A stretch of DNA of 64,000 nucleotides from Coptis chinensis. Its lineage: Eukaryota; Streptophyta; Magnoliopsida; Ranunculales; Ranunculaceae. Of this stretch, positions 1 to 11,072 are shown in pieces (within the stretch, counting starts at the first letter, position 1; each line of letters opens with the position of its first letter). Where the stretch lies: positions 85,159,001 to 85,223,000 of the forward strand of contig CM027383.1 of the NCBI GenBank assembly GCA_015680905.1, read 5' to 3'. A program made the translations under genes and the position numbers. The notes under the pieces are model-generated. The model did no database searches. It was not told the origin of the DNA and saw only the letters and a list, made by a program, of their open reading frames with translations.

Positions 1-3000
1 ACGTGGCAGTTTCAGATTTACAAACTCTTCAAAACTTGGAAATAGCCAATGAGAATTGTTCTAAAGACAGAGCTGTCCATGCAACTACTATTTGTGATGA
101 CCTGAAAACCAGACTCATGGTGTCCACAAAACAGTTTCAGGATGTATTGACTACAAGGACTGAGGTGAATGTTTATTTTGAGGTCTAACATTTTGCTTTC
201 CTGCATCATTTTTTTTTTTTTAAGTGTTGTTTTTGTTTCGGCAGAATCTGAAGGCTCATGAAAGCAGGAAACAAATTTTCTCAAGAGAGAAACCTTTTGT
301 CAATCACGCGAAGCCTTTAACTGAACCGCCTCCCTGGTCAAATAATAATACATCCGGCATTTCACCACCATCAACGTGAGTGCATAAGTGCATTGCCATT
401 TTAGATGTTTCTTTGGTGCTAATAGGCAGTAGCAGTCATGGATATGCTAGCTGTTAGTGTTAGTAGATTAACAGAATTGTAGCGTTAGCTCTCTTTGCCC
501 TTGTTATTACTGTTTTAGTAATTCAGTGTATTAGTTCTTATCATTATGGAGATATCTAATGGAGTATGGATCTTAGCTGATATAATGTGACTAATTGGGA
601 ATAAGAATCGTGAACTCCCTGTCATACTGACCTGTTTTTGTGAACATCAGTTGACAAGACTATGAGTTGTTGTCAGTGGCTACATGTTCATATAACTCTG
701 TATGGAAGTAAATATATATCTATCTTAACGTGGTAATTCAAATAGCCCATCGTGTACATAACTTGAAATCCTTAAGAAATCAGTTTGCTGACTCTGTAGG
801 ATAATCCCTCTCAGCTTACTGGGTCAAGTTGTTAGAAATTTAACCATGTCCAGAGAGATAGAGATAATTGCTGAGATGTGATCTTATGATTTAATTATAT
901 AAAAAAAAATGATTGAATTATTCTTTTTTTGATAGCAATAAGTCAAGTGTTATTAAAATAATTTGTAAAATCCCAGTAAGATTGAAAAACCAAATCTGAG
1001 GACGAATAAGATGCTGGTTTTAAAAAAAGCGTAAAAAGTACTAAAATCAAAGTCCAATGTGCCAAAAACCAGTATGAATCACTGCTTTATAACTTTCTGT
1101 ACCAAAATTAGTAGTCATGCATTGAACATGCCATTTAAGACTAGAAACTGAGTTTAAAAATAAAAATGCTTCTACCGTGCCGTTTATTGACGAGAAACTG
1201 AAGTAAACTTTAGTATTATTTTCCCCATCTTCTTGTCTCTCTCCCTTTATTGTACTTGATTACTTTGTTTATCTTTGTGTATTTCTTTGTTTCTAACTTA
1301 TTTTATGAGTTTCATCTGCTTTTTCGTATATATGTGTTTCTCATTCTCTCTCACTCGAGACCAGTTAAATTTACAAATATGTATTATTGGTTTTCTTATT
1401 GTGTTGCAAACAACAGACCTCTGAAAGGTTTGTTTTTTTGAGTGATTTATAGTATGTAGTGTCATTATGTCTGCTCTGTCTACCAGTTTGTGATTTGAAT
1501 TGCTAGACAGTAACTGTGAAGCTATGTTACATTGACACTCCATATTTCATAAGTTATCCGTGTCGGAGACGTATCAACGTGTCCGTGTTGGACACACACT
1601 GACACATATTGTATGTGATATACCTCAATTTTTTAAATTTCACTGTGTCAGACACTTCGTATCCGTGTCGGATACAGACATGTATCTGTGTCAATGTAAC
1701 TTAGCTGTGAAACTGTGAAGGCAACGAGTACCAGTGCCCTAAGCATGCGTTGTGAGCTTTGATATTCAATGAGGTTTGAGGCCCAAGCTTACAATGCCTC
1801 ACGATTTGTATACTTAATTTTTAGTTCTTGCATGCTCTAATTACCATACTTAGATTGTTGACTTTTAAATAATTTTTGTATGGAAAATACTGGTGGAAAA
1901 ACTATTATCTAGAAAGAAACATATTGAAGCACCATTCTCCTGAATGGTATATTGTGGAAAATTCTCTCCCTACAATCAAACACACCCTTATTGGTGTTTG
2001 GATAGATATTTCCTTTATTACAGGTCATAATTATCTATTGTTTCTGTGTTTCTGTTATCAGAACAACTTCAGGTGGAGTTCAAGGTGGCAACCAACTAAG
2101 GTGTGTCTCATTTCCTTCCCATCGTTCTATTATCAAGTAGGACCAAGACCTAAATAACCCAATTCATAACTACTTTACCCTGAGGTTTTGATTTGATGGC
2201 TCCAACTCAACATCTCCAGAAGAATAAATTATTGCACCATCTAGCTTCATCCTTGAGACAATACTCTCACATGAAAAGGATGCACCAAAACATTTAAATT
2301 GGTTATTTTTGAAAGAAGATATAAAGTATTCAGTTTTATTAGCTTTTTTGCACATTAATATCCCACCCTCAAAAGTTCTCTAGAAGATGAGTTGATATGA
2401 CCGCCTAGATCGATTATGTCGTTTACAGTATCTGAATAATCTGTTCATCTTCATAACGTTGGTTAATGTTTTCTTGAGCTGATTGCTTGGTGTTCTTGTG
2501 ATTTTGCATTAAACTATGGTCTATGGGAAGCATCTTATTTGCGCATTGAGAAGGGGTTTGTATTTGTAGGCAAAACCGCGTTTTTCTTAATCAAGCTTGA
2601 CTGATCATTATGGCAAATATAGCACCAACCTGATATTTGCAAGCTCATCGGCACTTTAACTGCCTTGAGTAGCAACTGTGCCAGAGGACTCACACTCTTT
2701 TAAACCTGTAAACAAAAGTAGTGGTGGTTATAACTATCTGGAAGAATGGAGGCCAAGGGGCTATCTCATGCACCTGAGTGAGGAATCGAGACTGTATCTA
2801 GACTTAGAGCAAGAAGTGAAAATGTGAGATTCAATCCGGCCTCAGGCTAGCGACTGATAAATGCAGCCATCGATTAAACATTAATTGAAAATTTGTTGTT
2901 CATATACGCAGCGATGCTGTGCTGCCTGACATTAAATACACAGCAGATGATTTAGCCGATTTGTGGAAGAGCAACAGTGTAAATATATGGGATTTCAGGC

Positions 3001-4341
3001 ATATGGTGGGAAGGGCTGTGTTCAACTTCTTTAAATAAATGAGTACTGTTCTAGCTGCTTTAGCGTAGCTCTCTGACCCTAACTCTAGGCCTTCAGCAAC
3101 TTCTCCTTTGCAATGTCATTGGAACCACTGTTTAAGAAGTTTAGGCAGAAAATGGGGCAACTGGAGAATGTCATCCTGTGCGAACAACTGAAGAATGTCA
3201 TCCTTTGCAGCTTTAAAGTTTTCACACTCGTTTAAGTAATCATACTTTTCTCATGCGTCATAATAATACGAAAATGACGCTGCCTGTTGAAGTTAAAAAG
3301 CCATCTGTAGCTTTCTTCTAATGTTTTTTTTCACAGTAACTTAAATCTTAACATGCCAGGCGGAGACTAGCTGCGGATAGCAGCTCATCCAACATGGAAG
3401 TTTCAATGTTGCAACAGGTCGTTCCAAGGCAAGAGGATTTTGTACAGAACCGGGCATCTGCCCTTCAGAATGTGGAGTCCACGATTTCCGAGCTTGGGGG
3501 AATTTTTACACAGTTGGCTACCATGGTTGCGCAGCAGGGGGAATTAGCTATCAGGTTCTTATTATCTATCTACATTTACCTTATTTACCTTGCATCTAAG
3601 GGTGTCAGTGGCTCAGTTCTGGTCCTATTCCAAATGGAGTCGTCTGTTTTGGATCTATCTATTTAGGTTTGTCTCTTTTTGGTTCTAAAATGAAGGATCT
3701 ATAACCAGAACGACTTGTTTGATAATGGTTTTGGGATGGGTAAATCGGCTCTAGTTCGACTTGTTGCACATCAACGTGCTCCTACTGCTATATGTCTGCG
3801 TAACCGAAACCATTAGTAATTGTGTACTTCTGGTTAAATAGGTAACTATTTACAGCTCTCCTTGCGCTTATAGTTTTACCCAACGCTTTGCCTTTCACCA
3901 TCTCAGGGCAGAGGAGTGCATAAGGTTTTGCATTTAGTGTGTTCTTGACCTGGCCTTCATTTTTCAGAATGTTGTTTTTTGAGTTAACTGGATGTGCAGC
4001 AACTGGTTTTCATTTATTTCTTGATTGTTTCTACTTTCCCATCAAAAAGTTTTCTGAAGTTGCCCAACGCTTGCAAATTTTGGATGTGCCTGTTCCGTTG
4101 TTTTTTCTTTAATTTTCTTTTGTTGGTCTATTTGCGAAATTGCTCCTTTATTCACAATGCATGAATGAAAAAAATGTGCAGGATCGATGATAACATGGAC
4201 GAGTCATTATCAAATGTCGAAGGTGCCCGTGGTGCTCTATTAAAGCATTTGAACCAAATATCTTCAAACAGGTGGCTCTTAATCAAGATATTTGCCGTTC
4301 TCATATTTTTCTTGATGGTGTTTGTCTTTTTTGTGGTGTAA
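1..4341 (+). CDS. SYP31: SYP31-like Qa-SNARE (Sed5-type Golgi syntaxin), 5' partial, five exons
   Basis: A tail-anchored t-SNARE that drives vesicle fusion at the early Golgi (ER-Golgi and intra-Golgi traffic). Exons by GT-AG sites: before 1-164, 245-375, 2062-2100, 3360-3554 and 4182-4341 (stop TAA 4339-4341); phases agree at each junction. The first exon gives the Habc part (VSDLQTLQNLEIANE, then CDDLKTRLM and DVLTTRTE). The second gives a Pro/Ser/Asn-rich linker (EPPPWSNNNTSG). Exon 3360-3554 gives MLQQVVPRQEDF and the SNARE motif with the zero-layer Gln in AQQGELAIR. The last exon completes the SNARE helix (DDNMDESLSNVEGARGALL) and ends in a hydrophobic anchor (IFAVLIFFLMVFVFFVV) with almost no lumenal tail, as in Sed5 syntaxins. 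From memory of the family it is closer to Arabidopsis SYP31 than SYP32. All exons are open, unlike the repeats to the right. The promoter and N-terminus lie outside the window. Confidence 0.9.
376..2061 (+). other. Large intron of the SYP31-like gene
   Basis: A GT...AG intron of about 1.7 kb between the linker exon and a 39-bp mini-exon (2062-2100). It is AT-rich and holds a degenerate repeat block at 1557-1702. No convincing coding sequence was seen inside. Confidence 0.8.
1557..1702. repeat. Degenerate GTGTCGGACAC-type repeat block in an intron
   Basis: Iterations and inversions of a GTGTC(C/G)G.../GACAC core (GTGTCGGAGACG, GTGTCCGTGTTGGACAC, GTGTCAGACAC, CCGTGTCGGATACAGACA) lie in about 150 bases. 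The arrangement is palindromic and GC-richer than the surrounding intron. It resembles short interspersed palindromic repeats seen in plant introns; no family is assigned. Confidence 0.5.
2912..3038 (+). other. Possible cryptic exon inside the intron 2101-3359
   Basis: An open stretch of about 41 codons follows an acceptor-like TATACGCAG and reads SDAVLPDIKYTADDLADLW and onward, ending in TAA at 3036-3038. A donor-like GGTGGG follows at about 3005. Splicing to that donor would shift the downstream SNARE frame, so if used it would give a truncated product. The known family members I recall have no such segment. Confidence 0.25.
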
Positions 4342-5261
4342 TGTATTTCGTCAGTGCAGCATTGTGCCATGGTTCCTTGTGATGTATATATTGCCGGTTT
4401 TGAGCTTTGGTTGTAGTTACGGTTGCCTCCCTAGGGAACCGAGTAAGGGTGCCTCCATGCCATTAAAATAGACATTCTTTTGATAGGAAATGTAAAGAAC
4501 TCATTAAACTGCCAATACGATCATACAATGATACATTTTATATTGGTGATTACATGATAATTGGATATTTTCCCCACATATGTCGGTTGTTAGTTGTAAC
4601 AAGCATCTCTGAAGAACACCTGACGATATCATCATTAACAAAATGAGATCAAAATATCAAATGCGCTCAAATGATCGAGACATTAGCGTTCTTCAGAAAA
4701 TATCTCGAGTCATGTGGTGTCAGTGTCATTAGCCCCACGTGTGGGGCATATGTGAGAATAAGCCAATAAGGATTAAGGACCCTAAGAATATATACCTGGA
4801 GCTTTGCAATTACGTTTCTCATTTATGCTTGATTTATTTGTTAGCAATTCAGTTCAGGTAATTATGTTTCTCGTATGTGCTTGATTTATTTGTTATGTGT
4901 TTTAGTTCATATATACACCTTGCCATAGACCCATAGTAATTTGTCAGAAAGATGGCTAAAGAGTCTTTCAATTATCCTCGTCGTCTACTTCAGCGTGCAA
5001 TTGGTACATCCTCGCCATGCCATTTGCTACTTCTATCAGCAATATGAATTTGTCTTCTTGATAGCGTGTTGGCTGACAGTGAAATTGGAGGTCGAGCAAT
5101 TAGTGTCTTAATACCACACCCAGTGGATATTAAGCACGAAATAGTACAAAAATCGGCTGTATATACCGATCATTCGGACCGTGGTAAAACTTTGTGTGGT
5201 AACAGTTTTTATGTAATGGTCCATCTACATGCTTGACCCACTGTATCCAAATTCCTCTTTG
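4342..5261. other. 3' flank of SYP31 and intergenic DNA
   Basis: AT-rich, no coding signal. It contains the 3' UTR of the syntaxin gene (end not determined) and a diverged direct tandem duplication at 4807-4909. Confidence 0.6.
4807..4909. repeat. Two-copy direct repeat of about 51 bp
   Basis: Unit 4807-4858 and unit 4859-4909 share TGCTTGATTTATTTGTTA and flanking bases (AATTA(C/T)GTTTCTC before it, AGTTCA after it) with scattered differences. A local tandem duplication. Confidence 0.7.
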
Positions 5262-5264
5262 TAA

Positions 5265-5655
5265 GGGAATCTCCAATGGGGGTGTAAACCGTGTAGCGTG
5301 GAATTTTTACACTCCAAATGTCAAAAAACTCTTTTCAATGGCGGTGTTATACCGTAGGTAATAGAGTATTAGTTGATAGAGAGGGTGGGGAATTCCCCCT
5401 CTCGCTATCAGCTAATAAAAAGCTCGGGCGACACTCGAACAGACATCTGAGTAAAAACAAATTCGGACGTCACTTGTCTGTTCGAGTGTCGCCCGAGCTT
5501 TTTATGAGCTGATAGCGAGAGGGGGAATTCCCTACCCTCTCTATCAACTAATACTCTATTACCTACGGTATAACACTCCCATTGAAAAGAGTTTTTTGAC
5601 ATTTGGAGTGTAAAAATTCCACTCTATACGGTTTACACCCCCATTGGAGATGCCA
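5265..5655. mobile_element. Fold-back MITE, probably PIF/Harbinger (Tourist-like)
   Basis: 391 bp that is almost entirely one inverted repeat. Left end GGAATCTCCAATGGGGGTGT pairs with right end ACACCCCCATTGGAGATGCC, and arms of roughly 170 bp converge on a short centre near 5445-5475. Both sides are flanked by TAA (5262-5264 and 5656-5658), fitting the 3-bp TAA duplication of PIF/Harbinger elements. Mirror-image open frames on the two strands are a by-product of the palindrome and not genes. No transposase is present, so movement would need one in trans. Confidence 0.8.
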
Positions 5656-7142
5656 TAATCTAACTAGAAACTGCTCGTGATTGATGTTAATCTTTTGGTT
5701 CTCTCACTCGGAATATTGCATAAGTAACTCATAATTGCTTATCCAGAATCCAGACTGATGAAATGGAAGGTCAAAATCCTTGTTCCAAAACCTAAGATAT
5801 GCAAATGGGGCGTTTGAATACCAAAACACCAAAATTTTAGGATTTTATTTGATGGGGCCTAAAAATAGTAAAAGACGGTAGATTATTAAGTTTTATTCCT
5901 AAATTGTTAGAGATTGGCATGAGATTCGTATATTAAGTATTTGTTTTCTTGTTAAACTGCTAATAATTATTTATTATGACCCATATCTCGAGGCATCAAA
6001 TTAGATCTGAGCCACCACTTAGCACTAGTCGTGTTATGTTATATTGACTAGTCATGACTCATGACCCTTGCCTACGACATTCTGCTTTGACAAAAGTGTA
6101 TACAATATTTTTGGAATGTACAATTTCACGCCAAATAACTATTTAAAGCATTTCAAAAGAATAAAATAATCCTCACTATCTCCTTATGCAAATGATACTT
6201 AATTATAAGGTGAGTTCAAAAGTTCATGCAAGATAATTCATCGATGTTTCAATAATACCCAATAATGTGGCATCTAAGGCAACTTCGTCTCAAAGCAATT
6301 ATGTTGGGCATGCATGTTGCAACAAGCCATGAAAATAGTTCAAGAAGAATTTCTAAATTCCTTTGCTTAGATTGAATGGTCGGAGGAACACATTCGAAAG
6401 AGTAATACTTGAAAGGTCTAAAGGATGAGGCTTCATCCAGTAACGCCATTACTAATTCCTCATAAGTTCATGGAGTATAGTAACAATCAAAGTATATACC
6501 TAAGAAGTCTAGATTGCGTATAGATAAATTGACAATTGGAAGGGACTCGTAACGTTGAAAAGTTTTTACATGGAAGGTTGATTGATTAGCCAATGTAATG
6601 GTACCAAGATTTATTTATGACATGAATTTGTGTTATCATGCATACTTACACCTTAGAAGGATTCTTATTGAAAGTCTTTACTCTTATTATTTAGAAGAAA
6701 AAAAAGAATAATGGTTAATTTTATTTTAGTACGTTTTATTTCTTTAAGTTAAGAAATATTGAAAGAAAATATATTAGTTAAAGTAGTCCTGCACAACCAT
6801 TAGATCCATCTGTTCAAGTCTTACTACACAACAATCTATTCATTATGCGTAAATTTTAAGGAAAAAAAAATAGATAAAGACGTGCTCAAATAGTCATTCA
6901 ACTTTTGACAGGCTTACTATAAAAAAAAATTGATGCCTTGAAATTGGTAATAGAAGCTTATATTATACTGTTATAGTTTATTTGGAAAATATCAAAGCAT
7001 TTTGCCAGAAGATGTTAGCTTGGTCTTCCAGAGGCCTATTCCAAGTTTCCAACTTCCAAGTTCCTGCCGCCACATTCCTAAAACTTAAGTGTGGTTACTG
7101 AAGCTTACACATTTTACACATTGGTGGGAAAACATTTTGTAT

Positions 7143-7175
7143 ATCTCAACCAAGGCACACCTCCTTGGTTGAGAT
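7143..7175. repeat. Perfect 13-bp inverted repeat
   Basis: Arms ATCTCAACCAAGG (7143-7155) and CCTTGGTTGAGAT (7163-7175) with a 7-base loop. It stands immediately before the 22-bp tandem repeat at 7185-7228 and may be part of an unrecognised element end. Confidence 0.7.
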
Positions 7176-7184
7176 CCGGTTTCA

Positions 7185-7228
7185 CGTTAACCGCTCCCCA
7201 TCAGTACGTTAACCCCTCCCCATCAGTC
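7185..7228. repeat. Two 22-bp tandem copies
   Basis: CGTTAACC(G/C)CTCCCCATCAGT repeated twice back to back (7185-7206, 7207-7228). A weaker related CGTAAC...CTTCCCTATT / CGTAACCTCCCTATT pair follows to about 7282. Confidence 0.7.
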
Positions 7229-7824
7229 CGTAACATAAAACTTCCCTATTTCTTGTGCCTAATGACGTAACCTCCCTATTTTTTAGATTAGAATAAAATC
7301 ATGGTGGCTTTCTATTTTCTTGTATATTTTGTATTCCTCTTTTACCTTTTGGAGGGAAAAAAAAACCAATTTTCAATTACAGATTTAGCCTCATTTCTCT
7401 ATTGACAAAAGAAGAACGCTGATCTGTTTCTCTATTGACGAAAGAAGTTTCGACACTTAAGATTGAGATTCCTTTATTTTTTCATTGAAGAATAAGGTTT
7501 AATTTTAAAGTTTTAATTCACCTCTTTTCAATTTTTTTTCGCTTTTTTGATTTAACTTGATATATTTTGACCATGAAATTAAAATTTTAAATTGGTCATA
7601 TTGTCATTATTTACATAATGTTTCATTGGTCATATTGTAATGTTTTAAAATTTAAATTGCTGAAAATATTGTTTCATTGGTGATATTGACTATGTAAAAA
7701 TGATTATGAGTTTGTTTGCTAGAACAATGATTATGATTAATCAGTTTTTCTTTGTTGTTTTTTGCGAATGCAGACATAGATGAGACTGTTCTTTTAATTT
7801 GCTATTATGTATGAGATACAAATT

Positions 7825-8217
7825 ATGAGTGTCTGTGTTGGGACTAATGGTATAATTGCTGATTTGAAGCGTATAATTTCTGAAAAGTGGTTTGACCTTA
7901 CTCTACTGTCTATAGAATTTTCTTTTGTAAGGGATTAGAAGCGTATTGTGACAGATACTAACTCGGAACTTCAATCCCTTGTTTGCTTCAATTTGGTTAA
8001 AGGTTTTGATGCATTTTTTATAACGGCATCGTCAAGAGGATATTTTGCTTTGCACGACGCTGGTTATAGTTCCTAAGTTTCTCTTCAGACTTTTTCTTGT
8101 ACTTTTAGAGATTTGGTTGCTAGTTCTTATATGTTTTCTGCTGCATATGCTGAAAAATATGTTAAGGTCGCTTATTTATCTATTTTGATTGGTGTGGGAA
8201 AGAGATTTCCTGGTAGT
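7825..8217 (+). pseudogene. Interrupted reading frame cut by LTR-D, function unknown
   Basis: From ATG 7825 one frame stays open to 8217 apart from two internal stops (TAG about 7936, TAA about 8071). It reads MSVCVGTNGIIADLK, then LVKGFDAFFITASSRGYF and YVKVAYLSILIGVGKRFPGS. The composition is protein-like, against very AT-rich flanks. The frame ends exactly where the LTR begins, whose TGA serves as its stop, so an older coding sequence was probably split by the insertion. The N-terminal part of a Mutator-like transposase gene is one possibility, but I cannot show it. Confidence 0.35.
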
Positions 8218-8914
8218 TGATAAGCACCCAAAACTATAATATAAACCCCGTAGAGACATTACATATTGATTAATTATGTGTGTAATAAATGCAAATTAAT
8301 TGTATTTTCACGTTTTTGCAGATTACGACACGTAATAATGAAATTTCAGAAAAAAAATCGGCATTTTAGCATGAAAACAAGGTGAATATGCTAATTGGAA
8401 ACAAAACTTTTTTATCAAGCCCAAAAGAAGCCCATTGGAAGCTTAAAAAATCATAATCAATCCCATGAAGCCTGGTCAAAATAGTCAATTTCGGGTCAAC
8501 CTGGGTCAAATCTTGCAGAAAAATCAACGAAACTTTAGAAAATAATATCTTTTGACTCCGAACTCCGTTTTGGGCGTGTGACCTGTCAAAACAATCAACA
8601 CGACAAGCTTTACGCAATGGTATATAGGTTCTATCAATTGACTGAACTGGAATTAAAACAGGCCCGAACCAAGACAAAATAAAAATCTAATTACTATTCA
8701 TCATGATCAAATGGAAAATTATGTAAGCACCCACTTTCTCCACTTAATAAATACACAAACCACTCCTAATTATTTATTTTTTAATGGAAATTATAATTCA
8801 CCCACTTTCTCCACTTAGATTAAATAAATTCCATTATAAAAGTAGATTAATTTATAACATTTGGATTGAAAATATGATATATAATCTTGGTCACCCATCT
8901 CACTCCTTTGTAAC

Positions 8915-8922
8915 TATAAATA
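8915..8922 (+). promoter_or_regulatory. TATA box of LTR-D
   Basis: TATAAATA about 700 bases into the LTR, followed by a pyrimidine-rich leader; the same placement as in LTR-A. Confidence 0.5.
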
Positions 8923-9052
8923 GGAGGGGTGGTGCTCTAAATAAACTTGCCAATTTACTTGTGATTTGTGGCCTTGTAGCCCTTAACTCTCTTCTTCTCT
9001 CTCTTTTAGTTTCATTTTTAGGAAAATAATTTCATAGTTTAGGAAATAAGAA

Positions 9053-9078
9053 ACTTCTTCTTCTTCTTCTTCTTCTTC
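9053..9078. repeat. (CTT)n microsatellite
   Basis: About eight CTT units inside LTR-D. Confidence 0.9.
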
Positions 9079-9282
9079 ATTTTCATTCTTCTCTAGTTCA
9101 TGATTCCCTAGGGTCATGAGCTAAACCCTCCCTTGTGGAGAGTTGATGAAGCTCATGTGAGGAACATGTTCAATTTCTAGTGGTTGGAGTAAATTGCTTA
9201 GATAGAACAAGCCTTAACTCAGCTTGCATCCTGTTACAATATGATAGTGTACGTCCAAGTTTGGAGATTGGAATGCAAGTTC

Positions 9283-9333
9283 GAGTAGCGCGCGCGACCC
9301 AGATGACACTGGGACGCATAGCGTGCGCTACTC
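9283..9333. repeat. Nested GC-rich hairpin in LTR-D
   Basis: Outer arms GAGTAGCGC (9283-) and GCGCTACTC (-9333) enclose a second hairpin CCCAG...CTGGG. It is the most GC-rich patch of the LTR. Confidence 0.6.
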
Positions 9334-9755
9334 CCTTGTATTAATGGACTTTAATTTTTGGATGGCTAGTGTAGAGTAAGACAAGAAGTTGAAGGGATAT
9401 TTCAGAGATAAAATATCACTTCAATTCCTTATGTTAGCAAGTTGTTCTTAGAGATAAGTTCAACGTGTTAGGGACCAAAACTCGAATCCGATTTAGGTTC
9501 ATCTATGAACCCGATGAGGATTAGAGATGCAATAATGAAGACTTAGAAACTATAATTGATTTCACATGAGTGGATTTAATCCTCCATACTTCTTTCTCTC
9601 TTCTATCTTCTTTAGTAATTTTAGAATTAATTTGTCATTAGTAACTTTTGTAACTTGTAATTAAAAGAAGTGTAGTGTAGTGTAAAAACTTATATAAAAA
9701 TCCTTCTCACAACAAGATTTCCCAAGAGAATAATTATAGCTTTATATTGTCATAA

Positions 9756-10584
9756 TGATCAGCTCCCAAATGTGCATTTTATTACCCTTACATTACTACA
9801 TTACAACCCTTCTTACGCATAATAAAAAGACAATTCGTAGCTTTTATTGTATTTTTCAGGTAATAGACCACTTATCATAAAAAATGCATCTTAGCACCAA
9901 AAGGAGCCTTATTTATGCTTATTATGAAGATTCGTAGCTGCTATGAAAAAGTCAAAGTCAAAGTCAAAGACTCAAAACCAGATAACTGAAAGTAATGTCC
10001 TTAACTCAGAAGACTAGAGATGGATGACTTTGATACAAAAAAAGACTTGCTCAAAACCTAGCTTGCTCAAGAAGATATGCAAAAGCAAAAGGAAAAGCAT
10101 AAAGCAACTATGGTGAGATGTCTTGATTGTAGAGGGAGAGGGCAAATCAGACTTTTGTAAAAGTAGGGGTATAAGAACCAAAAAGTATGAGGAGAGAATA
10201 CACCTAGACTTATTCTAGTGTAATGTAGGAGTAGTGTAAGATTTATTTTTCAAGTCATTTATATTCAAGTTTGTTTTACTTTTTGTTCTTCAATTCAATC
10301 CTTTTTATTTCAAGTTTATGTTTCAATCATTCAATCAAAGTTATTTCTTTCAAGTTTATGTTTCAATCTTTCAATCAAATAAGTTCTTTTCAAGTTTTCT
10401 TCCATCAATCAATTTGTTTCATTTGAGTTTTCTTTCAATACAAGTTTAGTCAACAAAAACAAGCCCTAAAAGCTAAGAGTACCTTTTCTCCTTCACAACT
10501 CCCATTTAATCCAAGTTCTAAACAATTTATGGTGAACCATAATCAAATAATCTTTGAAATACTTAACATAATACTTATACATCA
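9756..10584 (+). repeat. LTR-C, 5' LTR of element C
   Basis: Starts TGATCAGCTCCCAAATG, the same layout as the LTR-A and LTR-B starts (TGATAAG(C/A)..CCAAAAC), and ends TTATACATCA. It is followed directly by a decayed tRNA-Asp binding site (AATAGTGCTGCCGTCATGG; expected TGGCGCCGTTGCCGGGG) and then by gag. About 829 bp. The middle repeats TTTCAAGTTTATGTTTCAAT. Confidence 0.6.
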
Positions 10585-10605
10585 AATAGTGCTGCCGTCA
10601 TGGAT
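10585..10605 (+). promoter_or_regulatory. Decayed primer-binding site of element C
   Basis: The position right after the LTR and partial identity to the tRNA-Asp complement used by Athila/Tat elements. Several mismatches. Confidence 0.45.
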
Positions 10606-11072
10606 TGGACAAAGTAGTCACGCTCCTCTAGAAAAAGACAAAAATATAGCCACGAGGATTTAGAGTAATCAGTTACCAGATTCTGGTGGACCAACTACCT
10701 TCCTTACTCACCTCCCCCAGATTCATCGTGAGTGAGATTCTTGGTAGCACACCATTGGGTGAAGTGATTACTTACTCTTTTGAGCCGTGTAGTAGATCCA
10801 TCCTAGTCTCGCGCACAATTGTTCCTTTGAACAGGGCATAGTAAATTATAGATCAAGCAAAGATTTTCAAAACTCCAAACTTGCAAAAACGAATTTCGAT
10901 TGCTTGAGCATACACTGCATCGTTTGCATATGTTAGTATAGTTTTACTATCTTACTAAAAGTGCATGATACTACGTTCATGCACTACAAGGTTTAACGAG
11001 AATAAAACTTACTCACGTGGGAGAGCACGTCATCCTAGACAATCTCCAATTTCTCGTCCTCCATCTACTAAG

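Larger units (their letters stand above)
5659..7824. other. AT-rich intergenic DNA without recognisable genes
   Basis: I see no coding sequence I can support. Two local structures stand out: a perfect 13-bp hairpin at 7143-7175 and, right after it, a two-copy 22-bp repeat at 7185-7228. The short minus-strand open frame at 6249-6449 matches nothing I recognise. Confidence 0.5.
8218..9752 (+). repeat. LTR-D, old LTR related to LTR-A (right border uncertain)
   Basis: Starts TGATAAGCACCCAAAACT, the same start as LTR-A at 20722 and 37065, and keeps alignable stretches over the first about 120 bases (AATTATGTGT, TTTTTGCAG). A TATA box (TATAAATA, 8915-8922) is followed by a CTT-rich leader and by a GATTCCCTAGGG...CTAAACCCTCCC segment that matches the position of GAGCTAATCCCCTCGGGG in LTR-A. 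The end is set just before LTR-C begins; no target duplication was found. It is probably a solo LTR or a truncated element. Confidence 0.6.

Noticed and set aside
4730..4752. Short hairpin GCCCCAC-GT-GTGGGGC with a CACGTG core as a G-box promoter
   Set aside because: It lies downstream of the syntaxin stop and far from any supported gene start, so no regulatory role can be argued.
5318..5602. Mirror-image open frames on both strands (5318-5512 and 5408-5602)
   Set aside because: Both are products of the inverted-repeat arms of the MITE; the peptides are copies of each other and have no domain.
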